Assembly (NCBI GenBank): GCA_020633435.1
Contig: JACKDP010000011.1
Coordinates: 182,594 to 246,593, forward strand
Length of the DNA: 64,000 bases
Origin: Myxococcales bacterium
Lineage (GTDB): Bacteria > Myxococcota_A > Bradymonadia > UBA7976 > UBA1532
Direction of reading: 5' to 3'
The translations under genes and the position numbers were made by a program. This document shows, in pieces, positions 8,340 through 19,810 of this stretch. The notes beneath the pieces are model-generated. The model saw nothing but the letters and a program-made list of their open reading frames with translations, made no database searches and was not told the DNA's origin. Positions within the stretch are counted from its first letter, which is position 1. Every line of letters starts with the position of its first letter.

Positions 8340-10649
8340 CTACGCCGCCGCGTCGGCCTGCGGGAAGCGGAAGGCGAACGCCTCCTTGTCGGCCTCGTCG
8401 ACATCGACCACCACCCGCCCGCCGTCGGCCAGCTCGCCGAAGAGCAGGGCCTCGGCCAGCGGGCGCTTGATGCGCTCGCGGATGACGCGGGCCATGGGCC
8501 GCGCCCCGAAGAGGGGATCGAAGCCGATCTGGGCGAGCCGCTCCAGGGCGGCCGGGGTGACGTCCACCTGCACGCCCTTCTCGGCGAGCTGGGCGCCGAG
8601 CTGGTCGAGGAACTTCTGGGCGATGCGCTCCATGACCAGGGGCTGCAGGGGGCCGAAGCGGACGCGGGCGTCGAGCCGGTTGCGGAACTCCGGGCTGAAC
8701 ATCCGCTTGAAGGCCTCCTCGTCGTCCCCGCCGCGGCCGGCGTTCTCGCCGAAGAAGCCGGGCCGGCTGCGCTGCAGGTCCCGGGCGCCGACGTTGCTGG
8801 TCATGATGAGGATCACGTTGCGGAAGTCGGCCTTCTTGCCGTTGTTGTCCGTCAGCGTGCCGTGATCCATGACCTGCAGGAGCAAGTTGAAGACGTCGGG
8901 GTGGGCCTTCTCGATCTCGTCGAGCAGCAGCACCGCGTGGGGCGTCTTGGCGATGGCGTCCGTCAGCAGGCCGCCCTGGTCGAAGCCCACATAGCCCGGC
9001 GGCGCGCCGATGAGGCGGCTGACGGTGTGGCGCTCCATGTACTCCGACATGTCGAAGCGGATGAGCGTGAGGCCCAGCGTCAGGGCGAGCTGGCGCGCGA
9101 CCTCCGTCTTGCCCACGCCCGTCGGGCCCGTGAACAGGAACGAGGCCGTGGGCTTCTCGGGCTCGGCCAGGCCCGACCGGGCCAGCTTCACCGCCGCGAC
9201 GACCTGCTCCACCGCCTCGTCCTGGCCGAAGACGACGGCCTTCAGGTCGGTCTCCAGCCGCGCGAGGGAGGCCCGCTCGTCCGTCTCCACCTGGCGCGCC
9301 GGGATGGCGGCCATGCGGGCGAGCGTCCGCTCGATCTCGGCCACGTCCACCGTCGTCTCGCCCTTGAGCTTCGTCTCGGCCGCCGCCTCGTCGATGACGT
9401 CGATGGCCTTGTCGGGCAGCCGGCGGTCGTGCAGGTAGCGCGCGGCCAGGGAGGCCGCCTCGGCGAGGGCCGCCGGCGTGAACGTCACGCCGTGGAACTC
9501 CTCGTATTTGCTCTGCAATCCCTCCAGGATCTGCCGCGTCTCGTCCACCGAGGGCTCGTTGACGTCCACCTTCTGGAAGCGCCGCGCGAGGGCGTGATCC
9601 CGCTCGAAGACCGAGCGGTACTCCTTCCAGGTGGTCGCCCCGATGCACCGGATGCGGCCGCGGGCGAGCAGGGGCTTGAGGATGGAGCTGGCGTCCATGG
9701 TGCCGCCGCTCACCGCCCCGGCGCCGATGATCGTGTGGATCTCGTCGATGAAGAGGATGGCCTGGTCCAGCTTCTCGAGCTGCTTGACCACCGCCTTGAG
9801 CCGCTTCTCGAAGTCGCCGCGGTAGCGGGTGCCGGCGAGCAGGGCGCCCAGGTCGAGGGCGTAGACCACCGCCGCCTTGAGCTGCTCGGGCACCTTGCCG
9901 TCGTGGATGGCGAGGGCCAGGCCCTCGGCGATGGCCGTCTTCCCGACGCCGGCGTCGCCCACGAAGATGGGGTTGTTCTTCCGGCGCCGCGACAGGATGT
10001 GGACCGTGCGGGCCAGCTCGTCGGTGCGCCCGACCATGGGGTCGATGCGCCCCGCGGCGGCCTCGGCGTTCAGGTTGCTGGCGAAGGCGTCGAGGGCCGA
10101 CTTGCGGCCCTCCCCGTCGTCATCGTCGTCGTCGTCCTCGTCGACGTCGGCCCCGCCCTCCAGGCTGTCGTCGATCTCGTCGTCGTCATCCGCGTCGTCG
10201 CCCTCGTCGAACTCCTTGCCGACGCCGTGCGAGACGAAGCGCTGGAGGTCCAGCTTGTCGACGCCCTCCTTCTTCATCAGGTAGACGGCGTAGCAGTCGC
10301 GCAGGTTGAACATGGCGATGAGCACATGCGGCCCCGCCACCTCCCCGCGCTCCGAGCTCTGGGCGTTGAACACGGCCCGCTGCACGGCCTCCTGGAAGCC
10401 GATGGAGGGCATGACGTCCAGCTCGACGCCGTCGGGCACCGACGGCACGCGCGTCGTGAGGAAGTCCTCCGTCTCTTTGAGCAGGCGCTCGACGTTGGCG
10501 CCGCACTTGCGCAGCGCCTTCGCGCTCTTGGCGTCCATGAGCAGGCCCAGGAACAGGTGCTCCGTGCCGGCCAGCTCCTGGCGGCGGTGCCGCGCGTTGT
10601 CGATGGCCACCTCGATGGCGATGCGCAGCTCTCGGGTGAGCTCCACCAT
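8340..10649 (-). CDS. clpA: ATP-dependent Clp protease ATP-binding subunit ClpA
   Basis: 769 residues, a two-AAA+ Hsp100 unfoldase that feeds substrates to ClpP. The N-domain starts LTRELRIAIEVAIDNARHRR; NBD1 has Walker A GDAGVGKT (231-238) and ILFIDEIHT; NBD2 has GPTGVGKT (508-515) and LLLDEIEKAHPD. The spacing between NBDs lacks the ClpB coiled-coil M-domain, which with the adjacent clpS identifies ClpA rather than ClpB or ClpC. Between the N-domain and NBD1 (about 149-189) lies an unusually acidic, low-complexity insert of mostly Asp/Glu. It starts 5 bases downstream of the clpS stop, as in the classic clpS-clpA operon. clpP is not in the window. Confidence 0.96.
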   Translation of the reverse strand: MVELTRELRIAIEVAIDNARHRRQELAGTEHLFLGLLMDAKSAKALRKCGANVERLLKETEDFLTTRVPSVPDGVELDVMPSIGFQEAVQRAVFNAQSSERGEVAGPHVLIAMFNLRDCYAVYLMKKEGVDKLDLQRFVSHGVGKEFDEGDDADDDDEIDDSLEGGADVDEDDDDDDDGEGRKSALDAFASNLNAEAAAGRIDPMVGRTDELARTVHILSRRRKNNPIFVGDAGVGKTAIAEGLALAIHDGKVPEQLKAAVVYALDLGALLAGTRYRGDFEKRLKAVVKQLEKLDQAILFIDEIHTIIGAGAVSGGTMDASSILKPLLARGRIRCIGATTWKEYRSVFERDHALARRFQKVDVNEPSVDETRQILEGLQSKYEEFHGVTFTPAALAEAASLAARYLHDRRLPDKAIDVIDEAAAETKLKGETTVDVAEIERTLARMAAIPARQVETDERASLARLETDLKAVVFGQDEAVEQVVAAVKLARSGLAEPEKPTASFLFTGPTGVGKTEVARQLALTLGLTLIRFDMSEYMERHTVSRLIGAPPGYVGFDQGGLLTDAIAKTPHAVLLLDEIEKAHPDVFNLLLQVMDHGTLTDNNGKKADFRNVILIMTSNVGARDLQRSRPGFFGENAGRGGDDEEAFKRMFSPEFRNRLDARVRFGPLQPLVMERIAQKFLDQLGAQLAEKGVQVDVTPAALERLAQIGFDPLFGARPMARVIRERIKRPLAEALLFGELADGGRVVVDVDEADKEAFAFRFPQADAAA

Positions 10650-10654
10650 GGCGG

Positions 10655-11008
10655 TCAGTCCTCTTCTTCCCCGCCACCACCCTCATCCGGCTCCATGGTG
10701 AGGCGCAGTGGCATCTGGTGCTTGCTGGCGAGCTGCTCGACCTGGGAGATCTTGGTCGCGGCGATGTCGTACGGGTAGATGCCCGCGATGCCCCGGCCCT
10801 GGGTGTGGACGTGCAGCATGATGGTCGAGGCCTCGGCGTGGCTCTTGTGGAAGTAGCGCATGAGGACCAGGACCACGAAGTCTCGAGTCGTGTAGTCGTC
10901 GTTGTGGAAGATGACCCGGTACATGGGCGGCCGGGCCAGCTTCTTGCGGGTGAGGACCTGGGTGTCCTCGTCATGGCGGGGGTCGGTGCCCCGGGGTTTC
11001 CTGCTCAC
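10655..11008 (-). CDS. clpS: ATP-dependent Clp protease adaptor ClpS
   Basis: 117 residues. The core PPMYRVIFHNDDYTTRDFVV and HVHTQGRGIAGIYPYDIAATK are the diagnostic ClpS sequences that form the N-degron binding pocket and the ClpA N-domain contact. ClpS delivers N-end rule substrates to ClpAP and blocks others. The first ~20 residues are a charged unstructured tail, and the C-terminus is a short acidic extension (EPDEGGGGEEED). It precedes clpA by 5 bases. ATG at 11008 follows a GTGAGGGAAG-type purine stretch. Confidence 0.96.
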   Translation of the reverse strand: MSRKPRGTDPRHDEDTQVLTRKKLARPPMYRVIFHNDDYTTRDFVVLVLMRYFHKSHAEASTIMLHVHTQGRGIAGIYPYDIAATKISQVEQLASKHQMPLRLTMEPDEGGGGEEED

Positions 11009-11122
11009 GCTTCCCTCACAGGCGCTCGACGCCGACGGGGTGGATGCCAGCGCAGCGCCATCGGTCGCCGCCGTCCCCGTCTGTGTGCCCGTAGCCTAGC
11101 AGATGGGCCCCCGCCCGGCAGC

Positions 11123-11962
11123 CTACCGGAGCGCCAGCCGCTCCGGGGGGACGGCCAGGCGGACCCGGCCGCGGTAGATGGCCACCGTCGCGGCCGGCAG
11201 GCCGTGGGCGACCAGCTCGCGGCGCAGGGCGAGCAGGGCGGCGGCGGGGGCGATGGCCTCCGGGGGCCGCCAGCCCTGGTCGGCGGCGGCGAGGTGGGCG
11301 TCGTCGAGCCGCGCGCGCGCCAGCGCCAGCAGGGCGGCGTGGTGGCCCCGCGGCGGCAGCTCCACCCGACCGGCCGGCCCCTCCAGCGCCACGGCCACGA
11401 ACTCGGCGGCGTCGCTGCAGGTCACCTCGACCCGCACGGCGGGCGCGGCGGTTTCATCAGGCGGTTCAGGGAGATACAGTCGCCAGGCCCGCGCCCCCAG
11501 CTCCACCACCCGCCCCGTGGCCGTGGGCCGCCGGCCCCAGTCCTGCTCCACGACCCACACGCCGCCGTCGGCCAGGATGGTGAGGCGGGGCGTCTGCCCA
11601 TCAGGCAGGGCCAGCACGCCGCCCTCCGCCACGATGAAGTCGCCAGTGTCGAGATCCGCGGCCATGGCGACGGGGGGCTCGACGTCCGCCACCTCCCACA
11701 CCGCGTCGCGCCGGCCGAAGGCCACCTGCTGCCCCACCGCCAGGGTGACGGGGCCGCGCACGCGGTCGCCGTCGACGCGGGTGCCGTTGCGGCTGCCCAG
11801 ATCGCGCAGCGTCCAGCGCCCGTCGGCGAAGGCCACCTCGGCGTGGCCCTGCGACACCCGGGGATCCTCCAGGCGCAGGGCCGCCAGCAGCCCGCGCCCC
11901 ACGGGACAGCGGGCGGGCAGCGTGAACGACACCCCATCGGACGCGCGGCGCAGCGTAGCCAT
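11123..11962 (-). CDS. FHA-domain protein with possible C-terminal winged-helix region
   Basis: 279 residues from ATG at 11962. An N-terminal forkhead-associated domain is clear: VGRGLLAALRLEDPRVSQGHAEV, then DLGSRNGTRVDGDRV, with the S-x-x-H and NG phosphothreonine-binding residues intact. After a ~75-residue beta-rich middle region, the C-terminal ~90 residues (HHAALLALARARLDDAHL ... LLALRRELVAHGLPAATV) look like the OmpR/SARP-style winged helix seen attached to FHA domains in Myxococcota. It would read phosphorylation by Ser/Thr kinases such as those at 21.8 and 24.3 kb; that link is an inference. It is divergent from glnS and 114 bases upstream of clpS. Confidence 0.8.
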   Translation of the reverse strand: MATLRRASDGVSFTLPARCPVGRGLLAALRLEDPRVSQGHAEVAFADGRWTLRDLGSRNGTRVDGDRVRGPVTLAVGQQVAFGRRDAVWEVADVEPPVAMAADLDTGDFIVAEGGVLALPDGQTPRLTILADGGVWVVEQDWGRRPTATGRVVELGARAWRLYLPEPPDETAAPAVRVEVTCSDAAEFVAVALEGPAGRVELPPRGHHAALLALARARLDDAHLAAADQGWRPPEAIAPAAALLALRRELVAHGLPAATVAIYRGRVRLAVPPERLALR

Positions 11963-12073
11963 GGCCGGGAGCGTGGCACGGACCGCGCGCGATGTACATG
12001 CGGCCGCGGGGCGCTTGCACCGCCGGGCCGGTTCCACTCAAATGGCCGGCCGGACGCGAGTGAGGCTTCATCC

Positions 12074-14386
<2,313 letters not shown>

Positions 14387-14388
14387 GC

Positions 14389-16176
14389 GTGCGCCTCCTC
14401 CCCCCGGCCGCGCTCCTCGTCGCGCTCGCCCTCCTCGCCCCGCCCGCCCGGGCCGAGGAGCCCCTGGTGCAGTACACGCTGCGCTTCCCCGAGGCGGCCA
14501 ACCACTACGTCGACGTCGAGGCGGTCATCCCGACCACCGACAACGGGCGCGTGGAGTTGATGCTGCCGGTCTGGACGCCGGGCTCGTACCTCGTGCGCAA
14601 CTACACGCGGCACCTGGAGGGCTTCACCGTCGACGGGGGCACGGCCAGCCGCATCGGCACGAACCGCTGGCAGGTGGACGTCACCGCCCCCACGCTGCGC
14701 GTCCGCTACCGGCTCTACGGGCGGCAGCTCAGCGTCCGCACCAACTTCGTCGAGCGCGACTTCGCCCTCATCATCGGCGCCGCCACCTTCGTGACGCGCG
14801 CCGACCTGCTGGCCTCCCCCCACGAAGTCCGGCTGGAGCGCCCCAAGGCCTGGCCCCACGTCGCCACGGCGCTGCCGCAGGCCGGCCCCGACCGGTTCCT
14901 GGCCCCCGACTACGACACGCTGGTGGACGCGCCGCTGCTGCTCGGCAGCCTGAAGCGGGCGTGGTTCAAGGTGGATGACGTCGAGCACGTCATCGCCACC
15001 CTCAACGCCGGCGACCACTGGGATCCCCGCCGCGCGGCCGCCGACGTGGAGAAGATCGTCCGCGTCCAGCGCGACTTCTGGGGGCGCCTGCCCTACCCGC
15101 GCTACCACATCCTCAACCTGCTCACGGGCGGGGGCGGGGGCCTGGAGCATCGCGAGAGCATGGTGGTCATGGGCGACCGCATGGCCCAGCGCGACGCCGA
15201 CGACTGGCAGAACTGGCTGCGCCTGGTCAGCCACGAGCTCTTCCACGCCTGGAACGTGAAGCGGCTGCGGCCCGCCGAGCTCGGCCCCTTCGACTACGAT
15301 CAGGCCGTCTACACCCGCTCGCTGTGGATCGCCGAGGGCATCACGTCCTACTACGACCTGCTCCTGGTCCGCCGCGCGGGCCTGGCCGACGACGACGACC
15401 TGCTGGCCGGATTGTCCAAGAAGATCAAGAGCCTGGAGACGACGCCCGGGCGCGAGATCCGCTCGCTGGAGGACGCCTCCTACGAGGCCTGGATCAAGCA
15501 CTACATGCCCGACGAGAACCAGGTGAACAGCACCATCAGCTACTACACCAAGGGGGCGGTGGTGGCGTTCCTGCTCGACGCGCGGCTGCGGGAGGCCACC
15601 GGCGGGCAGAAGAGCCTGGACGACCTGCTGCGCCTGGCCTACGACCGCTTCGCCGAGTCGGGCTACACCCCCGAGCAGTTCCAGGCCCTCGCCTCCGAGG
15701 TGGCGGGCGCGGACCTGGCGACGTTCTTCGATGGCTACGTGCGCGGGGTCAGCGAGCTGGACTACCAGCCGGCGCTGCGCTGGTTCGGCCTGCGCTTCAA
15801 GGCCGCCCCCACCGCCGACGGCGACGCGCCGACGGGGGCGTGGCTCGGGGCGCGCTTCACCCCGGACGCCCACGCCCTGCGCGTGCGGGAGGTGCCCCGC
15901 GGCACCCCGGCGTTCCGCGCCGGCCTCAACGCCGAGGACGAGCTGCTCGCCGTGGGCGACCAGCGCGTCTCCCCCAAGACCCTCGACGACCTGCTGGCCC
16001 GCCTGCGCCCCGGCGAGCGCGCCACCCTGCTGGTGGCCCGGCGCGACCAGCTCCTGCGCCTGCCGGTCTCGCTGGGCGAGGAGCCCGCCGACGCCTGGAA
16101 GCTGTCGGTGGATCCCAAGGCCACCCCGGCCCAGAAGGCCCGGCTCGCCGCCTGGCTCGGCGCGGCGCCCCCGTGA
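14389..16176 (+). CDS. M61 glycyl aminopeptidase-family metallopeptidase with PDZ domain
   Basis: 595 residues from GTG at 14389, chosen because it gives a clean signal peptide (RLLPPAALLVALALLAPPARA). The N-terminal half is the M61 beta domain (RFPEAANHYVDVEAVIP). The zinc site is HELFH (282-286) in SHELFHAWNVKRLRP with the downstream Glu in WIAEGITSYYDLL, the gluzincin pattern of M61. The C-terminal ~100 residues are a PDZ domain (GTPAFRAGLNAEDELLAVGD). Family members release N-terminal Gly or Ala from peptides, here in the periplasm. The stop overlaps the GTG of the GntR gene, so the gene belongs to the glnS-to-kinase operon. Confidence 0.92.
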   Translation: MRLLPPAALLVALALLAPPARAEEPLVQYTLRFPEAANHYVDVEAVIPTTDNGRVELMLPVWTPGSYLVRNYTRHLEGFTVDGGTASRIGTNRWQVDVTAPTLRVRYRLYGRQLSVRTNFVERDFALIIGAATFVTRADLLASPHEVRLERPKAWPHVATALPQAGPDRFLAPDYDTLVDAPLLLGSLKRAWFKVDDVEHVIATLNAGDHWDPRRAAADVEKIVRVQRDFWGRLPYPRYHILNLLTGGGGGLEHRESMVVMGDRMAQRDADDWQNWLRLVSHELFHAWNVKRLRPAELGPFDYDQAVYTRSLWIAEGITSYYDLLLVRRAGLADDDDLLAGLSKKIKSLETTPGREIRSLEDASYEAWIKHYMPDENQVNSTISYYTKGAVVAFLLDARLREATGGQKSLDDLLRLAYDRFAESGYTPEQFQALASEVAGADLATFFDGYVRGVSELDYQPALRWFGLRFKAAPTADGDAPTGAWLGARFTPDAHALRVREVPRGTPAFRAGLNAEDELLAVGDQRVSPKTLDDLLARLRPGERATLLVARRDQLLRLPVSLGEEPADAWKLSVDPKATPAQKARLAAWLGAAPP

Positions 16177-16904
16177 GCGACCTGCAGCCCATCGCGCGGC
16201 AGTCGGTGGCCGACGCCGTCTACGGCCAGCTCCGCGACCGCATCCTGGCCGGCGAGCTGGCCCCGGGCGAGGCGCTGCCGGGCGAGCGCCGCCTGGCGGA
16301 GATCTTCGGGGTGAACCGCGGCGCGGTGCGCGAGGGCCTGCAGCGGCTGGCCCAGGCCCGCCTGGTGGCGGTGCACCATGGCGGGGCGACGCGGGTGCTC
16401 GACTACCGCGACGCCGGCCTGGATCTGCTGTCGGATCTGCTCGCGCGGCCGGGGGCCGGCGTCGATCTCGCCCTCGTGCAGAGCATCCTGGAGATGCGCA
16501 ACGCCCTCGCGCCCATCATCGCCGGCTTCGCCGCGCGGCGGGGCGGCGCCGAGCTGGCCGCGACGCTGGCCCCGCTGGTGGAGGCCCTCGCGGCGGCCCC
16601 CGACGACGCCGCCCGCTACCTGGTGATGCGCGATCTCTGGCAGCAGATCACCCGCGGCTGCGGCAACCTGGCTCTGCGCCTCGCCCTCAACTCCCTGCAG
16701 CAGGGCACCGGCCAGCACGAGGCCCAGGCCCGGATGGTCCTGCAGGCCGAGCTGACGGCGCTGGACGCCTGGCGCGATCTCGTCAGCGCCATCGGCGCGG
16801 GCGACGCCCCGGCCGCCGAGGCCGCGGCCCGCGCGCTCGTCGCCCCGACCATCGCGCGCGGCGAGCGCCTCCTCGCCCTCCTCAGCCCGCCGAGGACGCC
16901 ATGA
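16173..16904 (+). CDS. GntR/FadR-family transcriptional regulator
   Basis: 243 residues from GTG at 16173, overlapping the M61 stop. The N-terminal winged helix is typical of GntR (YGQLRDRILAGELAPGEALP, then GERRLAEIFGVNRGAVREGL with the recognition helix). The ~150-residue C-terminal part is all helical (LEMRNALAPIIAGFAARRGG ... RDLWQQITRGCGNLALRLAL), the FadR/FCD-type effector domain. The FCD metal ligands (D..H..H) are not evident, so it may be the VanR/FadR branch that binds an acyl or other organic ligand. It overlaps the sugar-kinase-like gene by 4 bases and may regulate it or the operon. Confidence 0.9.
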   Translation: MSDLQPIARQSVADAVYGQLRDRILAGELAPGEALPGERRLAEIFGVNRGAVREGLQRLAQARLVAVHHGGATRVLDYRDAGLDLLSDLLARPGAGVDLALVQSILEMRNALAPIIAGFAARRGGAELAATLAPLVEALAAAPDDAARYLVMRDLWQQITRGCGNLALRLALNSLQQGTGQHEAQARMVLQAELTALDAWRDLVSAIGAGDAPAAEAAARALVAPTIARGERLLALLSPPRTP

Positions 16905-17923
16905 CGACCCCCGCCCCCCCGCTCTCCGCCTGGGCCCTCGGCGCCATCACCCACGTCGCCCCGGCGAGCTCGGGCCTGATGCACCAGACGTTCTTCGTGG
17001 ACGCCGAGGCGGGCCGGTTCGTGGTGCAGCGCCTCCACCACCTGCTGGGCACCCCGGAGATCCTGGCGGACTACCAGGCGGTGACGCGCCACCTCGCGGC
17101 CCGCGGCCTGGCGGCCCCCCGCCTCGTGCCGACGGCCGACGGCGCGCCGGTGGCCACGGACGCCGACGGCCGGTGGTGGCGCCTGACGACGCGCGTCCCC
17201 GGGACGACCCATGACAAGGTGCGCGGCCCCGCCGACGCCGAGGCCGGCGCCCGGATGCTGGGCCGCTTCCACGCCGCGATGGCCGACATCGACCACACCT
17301 TCCTGTCCGCCCACCCGCTGCACGACACCCCCGCGCACCTCGCCCGCCTGCAGGCCGCCCTCGCCGACCCGGCCTACGCCGTCGAGCGGGGCGCCATCGC
17401 GCTGGAAGTCGATGAGATCCTTGCGGAACTCCCCGCCCTCATCCTGCCGGCGGACCTGCCGCGGCGGGTGGTCCACGGCGATCCGAAGATCTCCAACGTC
17501 ATGTTCGAGGGGGACGCCGCCGTCGGCCTCATCGACCTGGACACCTGCAACCGGCACTCCGTGCTGGTGGATCTGGGTGACGCCGTGCGGTCGTGGTGCC
17601 GCGATGGCTACGAGGACGAGCTGCAGCGGTTCCACCTCGATCGGTTCGAGGCCATCATCCGCGGCTACGCGGCCACCGGCCTGCCGCTGACGGACCGGGA
17701 GCGCGCCCTGCTCCCCGACGCGGGGCGCCTGATCACGCTGGAGCTGGCGGCCCGCTTCGCCCGCGACTCCCTGGAAGACCACTACTTCGCCTGGGACGCG
17801 ACGCGCTACGCCGACCGCCGCACCCACAACCGGGCCCGGATGCGCAGCATGCTGTATCTGGCGCGGGACATGGCCGCCCGCCGCGACGAGGCGGCGCGGA
17901 TCGTGGCGCGGCTGCTGGGCTAG
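16901..17923 (+). CDS. APH-family phosphotransferase, NahK (N-acetylhexosamine 1-kinase)-like
   Basis: 340 residues from ATG at 16901. It has the aminoglycoside phosphotransferase fold: FFVDAEAGRFVVQRLHH is the ATP-binding strand pair, VVHGDPKISNVMF the catalytic loop with Asp, and GLIDLDTCNRHSVLVDLGDA the metal-binding Asp loop. The FVVQRLHH and DPKISN...IDLDT combination is closer to N-acetylhexosamine 1-kinases than to choline or antibiotic kinases, so a sugar substrate is the best guess. It overlaps the GntR gene and is the last gene of the glnS operon. The stop lies in a 14-bp tandem duplication shared with the convergent LysM gene. Confidence 0.85.
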   Translation: MTTPAPPLSAWALGAITHVAPASSGLMHQTFFVDAEAGRFVVQRLHHLLGTPEILADYQAVTRHLAARGLAAPRLVPTADGAPVATDADGRWWRLTTRVPGTTHDKVRGPADAEAGARMLGRFHAAMADIDHTFLSAHPLHDTPAHLARLQAALADPAYAVERGAIALEVDEILAELPALILPADLPRRVVHGDPKISNVMFEGDAAVGLIDLDTCNRHSVLVDLGDAVRSWCRDGYEDELQRFHLDRFEAIIRGYAATGLPLTDRERALLPDAGRLITLELAARFARDSLEDHYFAWDATRYADRRTHNRARMRSMLYLARDMAARRDEAARIVARLLG

Positions 17924-17938
17924 CGCTGCTGGGCTAGC
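17911..17938. repeat. 14-bp perfect tandem duplication spanning two convergent stop codons
   Basis: GCTGCTGGGCTAGC occurs twice back to back (17911-17924 and 17925-17938). Each copy holds CTAG, which supplies the TAG stop of the phosphotransferase in the first copy and, read on the minus strand, the TAG stop of the LysM lipoprotein in the second. Confidence 0.9.
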
Positions 17939-18545
17939 GCTGCGAGACGACGCGGTCGGCCATGAGGGGCACCTTGATGGTGTCGCCCACGGCCAGGCTG
18001 TCGAGGTCGCGGCTGGGGTTGTAGTGCCGCATCACCCACAGGGGCAGCCGGCCGTTGCGGCGGGCGATGCCCAGCACCGTCTCGCCCCGCTCCACCTTGT
18101 GCTCGATGACGCGGTGCACGCCGCCGCGCTGCTTGAAGAAGCGGTCGATGCGGCCCTTGCTGAAGGCGGCGCGGGCGGTCTCGAACTTCGCCTGGGCGGC
18201 CGCGTCGAGCTCGATCTTGAGGCGCTGGCCCACGTCGATGCGGCCGTAGGGATCCAGGCCGTTCTGCTCCGCGATGGCCTCGGGGATGACGCCGAGCCAG
18301 CGGCCGTACAGGGCGAGGCTCTCGCCGGAGCGGACCTCCACGACGTAGGCCTGGCGCGGTCTGAGCTCCGTCGCGGCGACCTCTTCCAGGGCCAGGCGGG
18401 CGGGCTCCATGGCCTCCACCACGATGGCCTCGGCCATGACGCGGTCGGCGGCGGCCTGGAGGGCGCCGCCCAGCTCGGGGTCGCCGGAGCAGGCCGGGAG
18501 GAAGGCGAGGAGCAGCGGCAGGCGGAGCAGGTCGCGGTGGCGCAT
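17934..18545 (-). CDS. LysM-domain lipoprotein
   Basis: 203 residues from ATG at 18545, preceded by AGGAGG. The signal peptide ends in a lipobox (LLLAFLPAC-SGD), so it is probably anchored in a membrane. Two LysM modules are visible: YVVEVRSGESLALYGRWLGV...IAEQNGLDPYGRIDVGQRL, and a C-terminal IEHKVERGETVLGIARRNG...MRHYNPSRDLDSLAVGDTI. LysM modules bind N-acetylglucosamine in peptidoglycan. No catalytic domain is attached. It is divergent from the propeller gene at 18684, with a possible operator between them. Confidence 0.88.
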   Translation of the reverse strand: MRHRDLLRLPLLLAFLPACSGDPELGGALQAAADRVMAEAIVVEAMEPARLALEEVAATELRPRQAYVVEVRSGESLALYGRWLGVIPEAIAEQNGLDPYGRIDVGQRLKIELDAAAQAKFETARAAFSKGRIDRFFKQRGGVHRVIEHKVERGETVLGIARRNGRLPLWVMRHYNPSRDLDSLAVGDTIKVPLMADRVVSQR

Positions 18546-18611
18546 CGGGGGTCCTCCTGAGCGTTGCGCCCACACGCGCGCCTACGGGTGCGCAAATGTA
18601 GGCAATCGAAA

Positions 18612-18628
18612 TCCAATGGAGTATTGGA
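18612..18628. promoter_or_regulatory. Palindromic operator candidate TCCAAT-N5-ATTGGA
   Basis: A perfect 6-bp inverted repeat with a 5-base spacer lies in the short AT-richer divergent region between the LysM lipoprotein and the propeller gene. It is likely a regulator-binding site; the regulator is unknown. Confidence 0.4.
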
Positions 18629-18683
18629 CGGATTCGACGACTCGTCAAAAAAACACCGCGACCTCCAGCCGAAGGCCAGCCCC

Positions 18684-19781
18684 GTGCGCCGTAGTCTCAA
18701 GGCCCTCCTTATCGTGCTGGCGCTGACCAGCCTCTACCTCGGCCTCTGGCCCGTGCCCGTCGACCCGGTGGCGTGGGAGGCCCCCAAGGCCCCCGGCCTC
18801 GTCGGGGCGTTCGCCGTCAACGACCGGCTGCGCAGCGCCGACCAGCTCCCCCTCGACGGCCACGAGGGCCCCGAGGACGCCGCCCTGGGCCCCGATGGCC
18901 GCCTGTACCTGTCCACGCGCAGCGGGCACATCCTGCGGACGGACGCGCACGGCGAGGGGGCCAGCGTCTTCGCCGACACCGGCGGCCAGCCCCTCGGCCT
19001 GGACTTCGCGCCCGACGGCCGGCTCATCGTCGCCGACGCCTACCGGGGCCTGCTGGCCATCGACGCCGCCGGCACCGTCTCGGTGCTGGCCACCGAGGCG
19101 GACGGCCTGCCCATCCGCTACGCCGACGCCGTGGCCGTGGCCCCCGGCGGGCGCATCTACTTCACCGACGCCTCGACGAAGTTCGGCGCGGAGGCCTGGG
19201 GCGGCTCCTACCCCGCCAGCCTGCTGGATCTGCTGGAGCACGGAGGCCACGGGCGCCTGCTGGAGCACGATCCCGTCTCGGGCGCCACGCACACGGTCGC
19301 CAGCGGGCTGCAGTTCGCCAACGGCGTCGCGCTGACGGACGACGGGGCGGCGCTGGTGGTCGAGACGGGCAACTACCGCGTCGTGCGGGTGGAGCTGACG
19401 GGCCCGGCCCGCGGGCACCTGACGCCCATCCTGGAGAACCTGCCCGGCTTCCCCGACAACCTGCGGCGCGGGCTGGGCGGGCGGTTCTGGCTGGGCCTCG
19501 TCTCGCCACGCAACGGCATCGTGGACGCCCTGGCCGGCTGGCCGCGCCTGCGATCCGTGGTGCAGCGGCTGCCGGCCTTCGTGCGCCCCAAGGCCGAGAG
19601 CCACGGCCACCTGGTGCAGCTCACCGCCCGCGGCGAGGTGCAGGCGTCCCTGCAGGATCCCGAGGGCTACGGCTTCGTCACGGGGGCCCTGGAGACCCCC
19701 GAGCACCTGTTCATCACCAGCCTGCGGATGGCCACACTGGCCAGGATGTCTTCGAAATCTCTTGGCTTTGAGGGGCCGTAG
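18684..19781 (+). CDS. Strictosidine synthase-like/SMP-30-type beta-propeller protein
   Basis: 365 residues from GTG at 18684, which directly precedes a membrane anchor (RRSLKALLIVLALTSLYLGL); an in-frame ATG at 18564 is possible but has no SD. The six-bladed propeller carries ALGPDGRLYLSTRSGHILR, LDFAPDGRLIVADAYRGLL, RIYFTDASTKFG and LQFANGVALTDDGAALVVET, the pattern of strictosidine synthase/adipocyte plasma-membrane-associated proteins, which are usually lactonases or arylesterases rather than alkaloid synthases. The conserved GFPDNLRRGLGGRFWLGL motif is present. The propeller faces the periplasm. No operon partner. Confidence 0.85.
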   Translation: MRRSLKALLIVLALTSLYLGLWPVPVDPVAWEAPKAPGLVGAFAVNDRLRSADQLPLDGHEGPEDAALGPDGRLYLSTRSGHILRTDAHGEGASVFADTGGQPLGLDFAPDGRLIVADAYRGLLAIDAAGTVSVLATEADGLPIRYADAVAVAPGGRIYFTDASTKFGAEAWGGSYPASLLDLLEHGGHGRLLEHDPVSGATHTVASGLQFANGVALTDDGAALVVETGNYRVVRVELTGPARGHLTPILENLPGFPDNLRRGLGGRFWLGLVSPRNGIVDALAGWPRLRSVVQRLPAFVRPKAESHGHLVQLTARGEVQASLQDPEGYGFVTGALETPEHLFITSLRMATLARMSSKSLGFEGP

Positions 19782-19810
19782 GAGGTTTGTGCGTGTTCGC
19801 CTGTGACTTC

